Positions 5,967 through 13,051 of a stretch of DNA of 15,278 bases are shown here, one piece after another. The DNA is from Patescibacteria group bacterium UBA6102 (GTDB lineage Bacteria > Patescibacteriota > Minisyncoccia > Minisyncoccales > UBA5738). The position numbers and the translations under genes were made by a program. The stretch lies in the NCBI GenBank assembly GCA_002423555.1, contig DIWQ01000023.1, positions 1 through 15,278 on the forward strand. Direction: 5' to 3'. Positions within the stretch are counted from its first letter, which is position 1. Every line of letters begins with the position of its first letter. The notes beneath the pieces were generated by a model. That model made no database searches. It was not told the origin of the DNA and was given only the letters and a program-made list of their open reading frames with translations.

Positions 5967-6182
5967 ATGGCTTTGGAAATCAGAAGAAAACAGCGCGAAA
6001 ACGCGCAAGCGATGATGCGCCGGTTCCAAAAGGCGGTGCAACAGAGCGGCATTTTGCTGGAAAAGCGCCGCCGCCAGTTTGCCAAGCGGGCAAAATCGGA
6101 CAATATGCAAAAGAGATCCGCCCTGCGCAAAATTGAAACCAAGAAAAAATACGATTTAATCAAAAAAATGCGCAAAGCTTAG
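5967..6182 (+). CDS. rpsU: 30S ribosomal protein bS21
   Basis: A 71-residue, strongly basic protein of the bS21 family, a small-subunit protein bound near the anti-Shine-Dalgarno end of 16S rRNA that helps translation initiation. MALEIRRKQRENAQAMMRRF and the central VQQSGILLEKRRRQF give the family's two-helix pattern, ending in a Lys/Arg-rich tail. The CPR-like form (MALE start, SGIL motif) is clear. It lacks a Shine-Dalgarno, like most genes here, and the predicted transcript start is only a few bases upstream of the ATG. The last codons (KKMR) are encoded by the left arm of an intrinsic terminator. It lies upstream of the GatB/YqeY gene. Confidence 0.93.
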   Translation: MALEIRRKQRENAQAMMRRFQKAVQQSGILLEKRRRQFAKRAKSDNMQKRSALRKIETKKKYDLIKKMRKA

Positions 6183-6197
6183 TGGCGCATTTTTTTT
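6162..6197 (+). terminator. Intrinsic terminator overlapping the end of rpsU
   Basis: A-run plus ATGCGC (6162-6173) pairs with GCGCAT plus T-run (6185-6196) around an 11-base loop that contains the stop codon (6180-6182). The T-run continues to 6197. The A/T symmetry would also let it work in the reverse direction. It lies only 11 bases before the next ATG, so partial read-through is likely needed for the downstream gene. Confidence 0.8.
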
Positions 6198-6207
6198 GCT
6201 TCAAATA

Positions 6208-6684
6208 ATGTTGAAAGATAAAATCAACGAAGACTTCAAGGCGGCGTTCAAGGAAAAAAAAGAAGGCGAACTTTCGGTTTTGAAGAACCTTAAAGCCGCT
6301 CTTCTTAACAAAGAAAAAGAAAAGCAATTCCAGGCCAGCAAGGCGGGCGAAGACATTGCTCAAGCGGTGCTTGCCGACGACGATATCATTGTCGTAATCT
6401 CCGCCGAAGTTAAAAAACTTCGCGATGCCATCGCGCTGTTTGAGCAGGGAGGCCGTGCCGATCTGGTTGCGCAAAACAAGGGAGAGATTGAAGTCCTCCT
6501 GCGTTATCTGCCCGAGCAATTGGGAGAAGACGAAATTAAAAAACTTGTCGCCGGCGCGATTGCGCAGGCCGGCGCGACCACTGTCAAAGATATGGGCAAG
6601 GTGATGGGAATTTTGATGCCCAAAATAAAGGGTAGAGCTGACAGCGGAATGGCGGGAAAGCTGGTGAAAGAAGCGTTGGGATGA
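6208..6684 (+). CDS. GatB/YqeY domain protein
   Basis: A 158-residue free-standing protein of the YqeY family, related to the tail domain of the GatB subunit of the tRNA amidotransferase. Its exact role is not established; tRNA binding is the usual suggestion. MLKDKINEDFKAAFKEKKEGELSVLKNLKAAL, IVVISAEVKKLRDAIALFEQGGR, EIEVLLRYLPEQL, and the C-terminal TTVKDMGKVMGILMPKIKGRADSGMAGKLVKEAL match the family along its whole length. An in-frame TTG at 6196 would add four residues but lies in the T-run of the rpsU terminator, so I chose the ATG at 6208. It is probably expressed by read-through from rpsU and ends at a strong terminator. Confidence 0.92.
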   Translation: MLKDKINEDFKAAFKEKKEGELSVLKNLKAALLNKEKEKQFQASKAGEDIAQAVLADDDIIVVISAEVKKLRDAIALFEQGGRADLVAQNKGEIEVLLRYLPEQLGEDEIKKLVAGAIAQAGATTVKDMGKVMGILMPKIKGRADSGMAGKLVKEALG

Positions 6685-6694
6685 TCGCGTGAGG

Positions 6695-6710
6695 GCGAAT
6701 GATTATTCGC
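6695..6710. repeat. Small palindrome after the YqeY gene
   Basis: GCGAAT (6695-6700) and ATTCGC (6705-6710) pair around GATT, flanked by GAG and TC. No T-run follows, so it is not the terminator. It may be a degenerate palindromic intergenic repeat. Confidence 0.4.
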
Positions 6711-6735
6711 TCCTGCAAATGCAAAAATACAAAAC

Positions 6736-6759
6736 AAAACAGGGTATGCCCTGTTTTTT
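6736..6759 (+). terminator. Strong intrinsic terminator closing the rpsU/YqeY unit
   Basis: AAAACAGGG (6736-6744) and CCCTGTTTT (6749-6757) form a perfect 9-bp stem with a TATG loop, followed by more T to 6759. It separates the housekeeping block from the surface-protein cluster. Confidence 0.9.
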
Positions 6760-6797
6760 GATTTAAGCGGCGGCGTCTGTTTTTTTTGGCGTTGATT

Positions 6798-6806
6798 TGT
6801 TAAAAT
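6798..6806 (+). promoter_or_regulatory. Promoter of the 543-aa surface protein gene
   Basis: TGT-TAAAAT (6798-6806) is an extended -10; the -35 is weak. Transcription would start near 6813, giving a leader of about 22 AT-rich bases with no Shine-Dalgarno. GGCGTTGATTTGTTAAAATG (6788-6807) recurs almost exactly before ybeY (13712-13730). Confidence 0.6.
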
Positions 6807-6834
6807 GAAATAATTTAAATTAAAATAAACATCA

Positions 6835-8466
6835 ATGAAAAAGGATCAAAAAGGATTTGCGACGATTGCTGTCGCGCTGATAGTCGCGGCCACGCTTTTG
6901 GCCGGCGCCGGGGTTTATTTTTACCAAACGCAAATCGGCAAGCCAACGTCGCCAGCCGTTCCCGCGGTCCAAGAAACCGGGCCCCAAACCGCATCTGATC
7001 AAATTGAAACCGTCAATGTTTCCAATTGGGAAATATATCGTTGGAAAGGATTTGAATTCCAATATCCGGCAAATTGGATTGTTGAAAAAACATATTACCA
7101 ATCTGCAGCTTCGCCAACGCAAGGAAACGCTTCCGAGAATATCGGTTTAAAAATATTTCCTGATATTTCAAAAAAGGAGATTGATTTTATTGGGATTGGC
7201 GGCCACCAAATAAGTTGCGATTCTTCCGAAAACCATTCAAAATGCCAATTTAATTCTTTGATTTCAGACTTTATTTACACGGACAGCGGGAGCGAGGAAA
7301 TTTTAAAAATATTTGAGCCGATCATCGCCACGATCAAACTTGAAGAAAATAAATCCGTTAATACTTCAGATTGGAAAACCTACCGCAACGAGGAATACGG
7401 GTTTGAATTGAAATATCCTCAATCGTGGACTTTTGATGACGGGTCGTTTGGCGATTATACTCTTTCCCAAAACCGTTCATCTATCCAAATTAATTTTTCA
7501 AATGGCGCAAAAGGGCCGGAGGACGAATCGCAAAGCATATGTCAGCCGGGATATGCGGCGGGAATGTTTCAAATCGGCATCAAGCGGGTTGACGGCACGG
7601 GACGGCCGCACGATGATTTAGGTTTTCAAGAATTTGTAAATTTCATCATTAAAAACCCGGAAAGAGGCACGGCGCCCGGGACAATGCCCGTTTTGGAGCC
7701 GATGATTTTCGGAGGGCGCGCGGCTTTAAAATATGTTGATAGGGTAAAAGATTGCGATAAAACGAATTATTATATTGATCAAGCGCCGAATCTTTATGCG
7801 GCCGGAATGACGATTAGCGCAAACAATGAGGACAAGCCAATTATGGATAAAATTATTTCCACCTTCAAATTTACCGAGGTGAACTCAGAGCAGGAGCCGA
7901 TTGCTTCTTCACACAAGCTTTTGCTTGAATCCTCTGATTTTTGCGGCGAAGAGCAAGGGAAAATATTTAATGAAGGCAGCAATTATGATGTTGGCGGCGC
8001 AAAAATTTCCTATGGCGGTTGCATAATTGAAGGAATGCCGGGGTCAACGTTGTCAATATTGTCAACGAACGGGCGCGGTAATACTTCAACAATCTGGCGG
8101 CTCAACGGGGACAGATGGAAAGGCGTCAGTGTTGTCGAGGCAAAAGATATTGATGGCGACGGCATTAAAGAGTTTGCGTATGGCGGTTATAATTATGGAG
8201 GAACTTGCACCGGGCGGATTGACGAGTTGTGTTTGTATTCTCCGGTTAAAAACGAACATTTTTGCGTCAGCGAAAGGGAAGGATGGGGAAATTATTCTTC
8301 GCCCAACTTGAAGGTGGAGTTTTGCGATAATTTGCAGGTTATCGCCGAGGATATAGGTTGCGGAAAGGCGCCTTATCATTTTGTTTGCTTTTCAAACAAT
8401 TTTAAAAACGAACAAAATGAAATTTTCAAGGATTATTTGAAAAACAAAATGGATTCGAGCCGCTGA
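6835..8466 (+). CDS. Membrane-anchored surface protein with two PsbP-like modules (543 aa)
   Basis: Probably anchored in the membrane with the bulk outside the cell. MKKDQKGF is followed by one hydrophobic segment (about 8-30, ending AGAGVYFYQTQ) and a Pro/Thr-rich linker. KGF resembles a prepilin-peptidase site but the Glu at +5 is missing. Module 1 (about 62-170) opens SNWEIYRWKGFEFQYPANW, and module 2 (about 176-348) opens TSDWKTYRNEEYGFELKYPQ; both resemble PsbP-like domains of CPR exported proteins and end in a TIKLE/STFKFTE strand. The C-terminal part (360-543) has eight or more Cys and a calcium-loop motif DIDGDGIKE (438-446), as in FG-GAP/VCBS-type repeats. The function is unknown. 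Anchor and module 2 share near-identical DNA with the gene at 10735. The start is supported by its promoter. Confidence 0.85.
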   Translation: MKKDQKGFATIAVALIVAATLLAGAGVYFYQTQIGKPTSPAVPAVQETGPQTASDQIETVNVSNWEIYRWKGFEFQYPANWIVEKTYYQSAASPTQGNASENIGLKIFPDISKKEIDFIGIGGHQISCDSSENHSKCQFNSLISDFIYTDSGSEEILKIFEPIIATIKLEENKSVNTSDWKTYRNEEYGFELKYPQSWTFDDGSFGDYTLSQNRSSIQINFSNGAKGPEDESQSICQPGYAAGMFQIGIKRVDGTGRPHDDLGFQEFVNFIIKNPERGTAPGTMPVLEPMIFGGRAALKYVDRVKDCDKTNYYIDQAPNLYAAGMTISANNEDKPIMDKIISTFKFTEVNSEQEPIASSHKLLLESSDFCGEEQGKIFNEGSNYDVGGAKISYGGCIIEGMPGSTLSILSTNGRGNTSTIWRLNGDRWKGVSVVEAKDIDGDGIKEFAYGGYNYGGTCTGRIDELCLYSPVKNEHFCVSEREGWGNYSSPNLKVEFCDNLQVIAEDIGCGKAPYHFVCFSNNFKNEQNEIFKDYLKNKMDSSR

Positions 8467-8508
8467 TTTGATCCGCGCGGTGCAATAAGCAATTGAATTT
8501 GGCAAGAA

Positions 8509-8536
8509 TTGATTCAAGGCGGCGATATGTTAAAAT
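8509..8536 (+). promoter_or_regulatory. Promoter giving a leaderless mRNA for the 211-aa gene
   Basis: TTGATT (8509-8514), a 16-base spacer and TAAAAT (8531-8536) preceded by TGT (extended -10). The predicted start of transcription, about 8543, coincides with the A of the ATG. Confidence 0.75.
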
Positions 8537-8542
8537 GCGGAA

Positions 8543-9178
8543 ATGGAAGATTGGAATTCAAAAAAAGAATGTTCGGGATGCGATTGCCGCAAAAAAACGA
8601 TTGTTGCCGCCGCCACGTTTTTGGTGCTGGTGGCCGGCGCGATTTTTCTGTTGGTCAGGCAAGCGCAAAGCCAACCGTTTTTCGGCGCGGAATGGAAAAA
8701 TTTCCGCGAAAACGCTCTCGGAATTTCTTTTACTTATCCGTCAAGTTGGAATTTGATTGCGGATTACGATCATTACGCGCCGGGCATCTTTTCCGCGGAA
8801 ATGGACAACAAAAAATGCGCCGGCGCTTCCGGGAAATGCGGCTCCGACTGCATTGACTTGCGGATACTGGCGGCAAAAAAACCGCTTGACGGCCGGGGAG
8901 ACAGTTTGGTGGTTCAGCTTTACGAGGATTTTATGATGGTGCGCGATTTTTCCGTTTCCCCGCTGGTGGCCGAGATTGATTCGGGTTCCAAAAAGGTTTT
9001 TCAAGTGGACCATGGCGGGCCCACGTTGGCGTTAAATGGCGCCTGCGCCGGTCCGCTCTACCTGTTTGAGGCCGGCGATTATTTTGTTTATGTTTTTGCC
9101 GGCTATGGCGATTCCGCCAGTGGCGAAAACGACAAAATCCGTGAAATTATCAATTCAATCCGAATTGGTGGCGCGTGA
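8543..9178 (+). CDS. Membrane-anchored PsbP-like surface protein (211 aa)
   Basis: A smaller member of the cluster. A short N-terminal tail with three Cys (ECSGCDCRKK, residues 9-18) is followed by one membrane helix (about 19-39, TIVAAATFLVLVAGAIFLLV). The single module begins EWKNFRENALGISFTYPSSW (about 50-69), the same WK-(Y/F)R-G-(F/S)-YP pattern as the neighbours, and runs to the C-terminus ending in REIINSIRIGG. Cys in the external part (CAGASGKCGSDC and NGACAG) suggest disulfides. The Cys cluster before the helix should face the cytoplasm if the usual positive-inside orientation holds; it could be a metal site or a palmitoyl-like anchor, which is unproven. The start is fixed by a promoter that predicts transcription from the ATG itself. 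A terminator follows at 9201. Confidence 0.82.
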   Translation: MEDWNSKKECSGCDCRKKTIVAAATFLVLVAGAIFLLVRQAQSQPFFGAEWKNFRENALGISFTYPSSWNLIADYDHYAPGIFSAEMDNKKCAGASGKCGSDCIDLRILAAKKPLDGRGDSLVVQLYEDFMMVRDFSVSPLVAEIDSGSKKVFQVDHGGPTLALNGACAGPLYLFEAGDYFVYVFAGYGDSASGENDKIREIINSIRIGGA

Positions 9179-9200
9179 CTGGCACGCGTCTCCTGCGCGG

Positions 9201-9225
9201 CGGAAGCAAAACCCTTCCGTTTTTT
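9201..9225 (+). terminator. Intrinsic terminator after the 211-aa gene
   Basis: CGGAAG (9201-9206) pairs with CTTCCG (9214-9219) around CAAAACC, followed by six T (9220-9225). The rest of the 9226-9370 spacer holds no gene I can support, only a small hairpin at 9319. Confidence 0.75.
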
Positions 9226-9318
9226 GCCGTTGGTGTTTGGCGAAAAAAAATAAACCACGCCGGAGCAAATTTCCGGGATATTCCGGCGGATGAATAAAAA
9301 TCATTTATAAAAATAATG

Positions 9319-9337
9319 AACCTGTTTCTAACAGGTT
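9319..9337. repeat. Small perfect hairpin AACCTGTT/AACAGGTT
   Basis: AACCTGTT (9319-9326) and AACAGGTT (9330-9337) pair perfectly around TCT. What follows (TAAGG) is not a T-run, so it is a weak terminator at best. It lies 12 bases before the TTGACA of the next promoter. Confidence 0.5.
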
Positions 9338-9349
9338 TAAGGATTGATG

Positions 9350-9416
9350 TTGACAATTCGTGGCCGTCCGTGATAGTTTAAAATATGTTGTTAGTAATCA
9401 CATATTTTAATATAAA
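9350..9416 (+). promoter_or_regulatory. Two overlapping candidate promoters of the second ATPase
   Basis: Promoter A: TTGACA (9350-9355) with TAGTTT (9374-9379) after TGA, starting near 9385. Promoter B: TTGTTA (9388-9393), a 17-base spacer and TATAAA (9411-9416), starting near 9423, ten bases before the ATG at 9433. A would give a leaderless mRNA from the ATG at 9385. B fits the start supported by alignment with the first ATPase. Confidence 0.5.
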
Positions 9417-9423
9417 ATATGTG
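9379..9423. promoter_or_regulatory. Operator-like cluster of three TAAAATATG half-sites
   Basis: TAAAATATG (9379-9387), its complement CATATTTTA (9401-9409) and TAAAATATGTG (9413-9423) form two overlapping inverted repeats. The second is a perfect palindrome with 11-base arms (9399-9409 and 9413-9423) around ATA. It covers the -10 of promoter B, the usual place for a repressor. Low sequence complexity lowers confidence. Confidence 0.45.
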
Positions 9424-9432
9424 AATACGAAT

Positions 9433-10731
9433 ATGGATATTGAGAAAATTAAAAAGATAATCGTCGATCAAAAAGAAGAAATAGAAGAAATCTATCGGCG
9501 CGAAAAAATAATAAAGCGGGAAATAGATTTTACGCGATTGCAAAATTTTTTGGCCAAGCCCAATATTCTTTTGATCACCGGGCCAAGGAGAAGCGGAAAA
9601 TCAACATTGGCTACGTTTATTTTGAGGGACAAGAGAGCCGGTTATCTGAATTTTGACGACGAACGGCTGGCTGGATTTTGCGCTGATGATTTTGACGTTG
9701 CATTGCGGGCGTTTTACGAACTTTACGGGCAAGATATTGAGCATTTTATTTTTGATGAGATACAAAATATTTCCGGATGGGAGTTGTTTGCCAATCGCTT
9801 GCGGCGAACCAAGAAAATAATTATTACCGGTTCAAATGCTAATCTGTTGTCGGAAGAATTGGCGACGCATCTTACCGGACGTTATTTTGAATTTGTCTTA
9901 TACCCGTTTTCTTTTCGCGAATTTTTGGATTTTAGAGGTATTGTGATTGAAGAAAATGATTTTTATTCAACAAAAAAAATTTCACGAATAAAGAAAAATT
10001 TAACTGAATACCTTAACTGTGGAGGATTTCCTGAAACGTTTAAATTTGGCGCGGCGATTGCCGGTAGGATTTATGAAGATGTTATTGTCAAGGATATTTT
10101 ATTGCGTTATGGCGTGAAAAATAAAAAAACTTTTCGCGAAATGGCCAATTATGTTGTTTCCAATTTTGCCGGTGGCTTGAACTATCGCAAGTTGGGGCAT
10201 GTTTTTTCCATCAAGGACGTGCATACGGTTAAAAACTACATTGATTATTTGAGTTCGGTTTTTTTAATTTTTGTTTTTGAAAAATTTTCGTATAAATTGA
10301 AACAAAGGTATATCACCTCCAAAAAAGTTTACGCGATTGATACGGGAATGATCAACGAAGTTGCGGTTAATTTTTCGGATAATTTCGGTCGGATCATGGA
10401 AAACGCGGTGGCGATTGATCTTAGAAGGCGGAAGAATTATTGGCAAGAAAAATCAAAAATATTTTATTGGAGCGATTATTCCGGCAAGGAGGTTGATTTT
10501 GCCGTAAAAAATAAAAACAAAATAACGCAACTTATTCAAGTTTGCCATAAATTAGACGCCATGGGACCAAAAGAAAGGGAAATAAAAGCGCTTGTTTTGG
10601 CTTCTGATGAATTGAAATGCGATAATTTATTGATTATTACGGACGATGAAGAAGGGGTAGAAAAAATTGACGGCAAAAAAGTGATAAAAATTCCTTTGTG
10701 GAAGTGGCTTTTAATCGATTATAAAAAATAA
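9433..10731 (+). CDS. AAA_14 / DUF4143 family ATPase, copy 2
   Basis: A 432-residue paralogue of the ATPase at 1496, clearly homologous but much diverged. Walker A is GPRRSGKS (50-57), YLNFDDERL follows at 71-79, Walker B is HFIFDEIQ (104-111), then ITGSNANLLS and LTGRYFEFVLYPFSFREFLDF. The C-terminal DUF4143 part includes LNCGGFPETF, IMENAVAIDLRRR, YSGKEVDF and LIQVCHK, which keeps the spacing of a PD-(D/E)xK core; catalytic ability is not shown. An upstream in-frame ATG at 9385 would add 16 residues. I prefer 9433 because it matches the start of copy 1 and a second promoter sits just before it. It is visibly AT-richer than its neighbours, suggesting transfer. The next gene, a surface protein, starts 3 bases after its stop, so the two are probably one transcript. 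Confidence 0.9.
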   Translation: MDIEKIKKIIVDQKEEIEEIYRREKIIKREIDFTRLQNFLAKPNILLITGPRRSGKSTLATFILRDKRAGYLNFDDERLAGFCADDFDVALRAFYELYGQDIEHFIFDEIQNISGWELFANRLRRTKKIIITGSNANLLSEELATHLTGRYFEFVLYPFSFREFLDFRGIVIEENDFYSTKKISRIKKNLTEYLNCGGFPETFKFGAAIAGRIYEDVIVKDILLRYGVKNKKTFREMANYVVSNFAGGLNYRKLGHVFSIKDVHTVKNYIDYLSSVFLIFVFEKFSYKLKQRYITSKKVYAIDTGMINEVAVNFSDNFGRIMENAVAIDLRRRKNYWQEKSKIFYWSDYSGKEVDFAVKNKNKITQLIQVCHKLDAMGPKEREIKALVLASDELKCDNLLIITDDEEGVEKIDGKKVIKIPLWKWLLIDYKK

Positions 10732-10734
10732 ATT

Positions 10735-12072
10735 ATGGAGGAAATAAACCAAAAAGGATTTGCGGCAATTGTCGTCGCGCTGGTTATTGCGGTGGCGCTT
10801 TTGGCCGGCGTCGGAATTTGGGTTTGGCAAACGCAAATTGCCAAGCCAGCGCCAAAACCTGCGCCAGTGGTGCAAAAAACCGAAGTCCCGGCGGATGAAC
10901 CGGCGGCAAATGCGGATGGGGTGGGGACCGAAACCGCCGAATCGGAAAAATCGCCGGGGACCGAAACCGCCGAAATCACATCCGGCCAAATCGAATCTAT
11001 TGATACCACCGCTTGGAAAACCTACCGCAATGAGAAATACGGGTTTGAATTAAAATATCCAGCGGATTTTTTGTGGCAAAATAAAATCGAAAATGTTGTT
11101 GTTGAAAATTGTGCCGTGGCGAATTTTTCCCAAACATCGCCGTGTCCGCAATCGGCAAGATATTCAAGTTTAAAATTATCGTTGGGCGGCAATGAATATT
11201 GGCGGTGCCGCGATTTCGAAGGCGCGGCCGGCAGCAGATATGAAAATTATTGGTATGTTGGCTTGGCAAACAATGGATGTTTTTCATTTAAATTCACGGT
11301 GAAACATACTAACTGCGGAGCTTACGGCACGCCCGATGAACCGGCATATCGGCAATGCGAAGAAAGCAGCCGGCAAAAAGATGAAACGGTAAAAACGATT
11401 GAATCAACTTTCAAAATTTTTACGGTTGGATCGGGAGCGATTAAACCAATATCGTTATCCCGGCGATATAATTCCGGTGCAATCTCAAAGATTGTTTGGG
11501 ACAACGATAATTTGGCGCAAGTCCATGGATGCTATGGCGAGCAAGCTTCCGACTGCCAAGCCGCGGTGTTGAAAAAACTTGGCGCCGGCGAAGACGCGAT
11601 TGAATTTTGGCGCCAATCCGATTGGGGATTGATGGCAAATTATATCGGCTATGGCGATTATCAAAGCGGATATTATGCCGTCCTTGATGTTTTGAACCCG
11701 CTGGCGGCGAACAGCAATCATCAGTTCGCTTTATATGATGCCGGTGAAAATATCTGGTATTTGATGGCGACTGATTTTTCAAAAATTGGCGACAGCGGCC
11801 GCTTGGCGAAAGAATTTCCGGCCGACCGGGAAATTTCGTTTTCCAACGGCGAATGGATCGGATTGAATAAAAACAGTGAACTGGTTTTCACTTTTAATAT
11901 CACCACCGGTTGCCGCGCTTGCGGTACGGGTTATCGCGCCGTTATCGGCTATAAAATCGATTTGCAAAATTCTCAAGTTTATGCCGATCTTCTGGGATTT
12001 TGCGCCGAAGATACAGTAACTGACAGCAAATATTCGGCATGCTCGGATAAAAACCGAATCTTGTCTTTGTAA
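10735..12072 (+). CDS. Membrane-anchored surface protein with one PsbP-like module (445 aa)
   Basis: Begins MEEINQKGF, one membrane helix (about 10-31, ending GVGIWVWQTQ), then a Pro/Glu/Thr linker with an 11-residue duplication (GTETAESEKSP then GTETAE, residues 64-80). The PsbP-like module (about 91-230) opens TAWKTYRNEKYGFELKYP and ends STFKIFT. A separate C-terminal domain (about 238-445) rich in Trp, Tyr and paired Cys (GCRACG) is not one I recognise; it looks extracellular and disulfide-bonded. Its anchor and module DNA are near copies of those in the 543-aa gene (99 aligned bases at 10750-10848, and 45 of 48 at 11013-11060). It lies 3 bases after the second ATPase and lacks a ribosome binding site, so it probably depends on the ATPase transcript. 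Confidence 0.83.
   Translation: MEEINQKGFAAIVVALVIAVALLAGVGIWVWQTQIAKPAPKPAPVVQKTEVPADEPAANADGVGTETAESEKSPGTETAEITSGQIESIDTTAWKTYRNEKYGFELKYPADFLWQNKIENVVVENCAVANFSQTSPCPQSARYSSLKLSLGGNEYWRCRDFEGAAGSRYENYWYVGLANNGCFSFKFTVKHTNCGAYGTPDEPAYRQCEESSRQKDETVKTIESTFKIFTVGSGAIKPISLSRRYNSGAISKIVWDNDNLAQVHGCYGEQASDCQAAVLKKLGAGEDAIEFWRQSDWGLMANYIGYGDYQSGYYAVLDVLNPLAANSNHQFALYDAGENIWYLMATDFSKIGDSGRLAKEFPADREISFSNGEWIGLNKNSELVFTFNITTGCRACGTGYRAVIGYKIDLQNSQVYADLLGFCAEDTVTDSKYSACSDKNRILSL
10923..10974 (+). repeat. 33-bp in-frame tandem duplication in the linker
   Basis: GGGGACCGAAACCGCCGAA occurs at 10923-10941 and again at 10956-10974, a period of 33 bases (11 codons). It keeps the frame and lengthens the Glu/Thr-rich linker between the membrane anchor and the PsbP-like module. 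Confidence 0.8.
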
Positions 12073-12134
12073 TTTTTGTAAAATATGGCGAGATTGCGAT
12101 GAGATTTGCTAATTGTCCAATCTTCCGAAAAATT

Positions 12135-12953
12135 ATGAAATCGAATCAAAACGATTCGGCGATATTGTTGGCGGTTTTATCCATTGCGGCAATCGGCTTT
12201 ATCGGTGCCGGAGTTTGGGTTTGGCAAACCCAAATTGCCTCGGAACCGGCGGGATTGAGCCGGTCGGCCGAACCGCAACAAAATCCGGACAATCGGAGCC
12301 AAGCTCAAGAAGAAAAGGAGAAAGAAGCAAAAACGGAGGCGGAATTGGAAGCGGAGGGTCAATCGCCGGCGGGTGAATCTAAAAGCCAAAACGCCGGCAC
12401 AGATTTTGGATTGGAAAACGATAAATGCGCGGTGTTTGCCAGACCGTTCGATAAGCCCGAAGGAGGAGATAAATTTGATTTTCCGCTTAACTGTTATTTT
12501 GATATTGGTTCCGACTTTTTGAATTGGAACTTTAAAGTGCCGGAAGAAAATGAAAAAAATGTGGTATTGGAAATATCGGATTCCGCCGGGAAACCGATTC
12601 AAAATATTATAGTTGAAGATGAAACCATCGGGACACTTTTCTTTTTGGATGGAGACATTAATATTGCCGAAGACATAAATTTTGACGGATATAAAGATTT
12701 GCGAATAGTTAATGTTCGCGGGGCGAACATAGGAGGTTATAATTATTGGATATTTAATCCTGAATTGAAAAGATTTGAGAAAGATCCAGTTTTAGCGAAT
12801 CTTCCTTATCCATTGTTTGATGGGAATAAAAAAACAATTACCGCGTTTCATGCGGCTAATTCTGGCGATTACTCGGCGGTTTTTAAGTTCATCGATGGTA
12901 AGTATCAAATGGTTGAGTCAAAAACGACTCCAATTAATGATTTGGCGCCTTGA
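12135..12953 (+). CDS. Membrane-anchored surface protein, XAC2610/VCBS-like domain (272 aa)
   Basis: MKSNQNDSAILLAVLSIAAI leads into one membrane helix ending GAGVWVWQTQIA (about 9-34), the same anchor block as its paralogues. A long Glu/Lys/Ala-rich, probably coiled or disordered linker follows (about 48-88). The outer domain has NCYFDIGSDF, DGDINIAEDINFDGYKDLRIV and GGYNYWIFNPELKRFEKD, then an AFHAANSGDYSAVFKFIDGKYQMVES tail. That order resembles XAC2610-type or VCBS-like proteins, where an acidic NxDGYxDL loop may bind calcium. It has no PsbP-like module. The frame opens at an ATG at 12099, but 12135 aligns with the N-termini of the paralogues. The promoter is uncertain: TAAAAT at 12079-12084 has no good -35. 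Confidence 0.8.
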   Translation: MKSNQNDSAILLAVLSIAAIGFIGAGVWVWQTQIASEPAGLSRSAEPQQNPDNRSQAQEEKEKEAKTEAELEAEGQSPAGESKSQNAGTDFGLENDKCAVFARPFDKPEGGDKFDFPLNCYFDIGSDFLNWNFKVPEENEKNVVLEISDSAGKPIQNIIVEDETIGTLFFLDGDINIAEDINFDGYKDLRIVNVRGANIGGYNYWIFNPELKRFEKDPVLANLPYPLFDGNKKTITAFHAANSGDYSAVFKFIDGKYQMVESKTTPINDLAP

Positions 12954-12969
12954 GGTTGAAAGTAAGAAA

Positions 12970-12997
12970 TTGGTTTCAATTGATTAAGTGGTATAAT
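12970..12997 (+). promoter_or_regulatory. Promoter of the 212-aa surface protein gene
   Basis: TTGGTT (12970-12975), a 16-base spacer and TATAAT (12992-12997) preceded by TGG (extended -10). Transcription would start near 13004, leaving a leader of about 48 bases without a Shine-Dalgarno. This rules out the in-frame TTG at 12950 as the start. Confidence 0.75.
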
Positions 12998-13051
12998 TTT
13001 TGTATAGGTGGAAAATTATTCAGTCGCATACTTGTCAATCGTTTTAATATT

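Noticed and set aside
6196..6224. TTGCTT-17-TAAAAT as a promoter for the YqeY gene
   Set aside because: The start would fall near 6231, after the ATG, and no suitable later start exists. Probably chance in AT-rich sequence.
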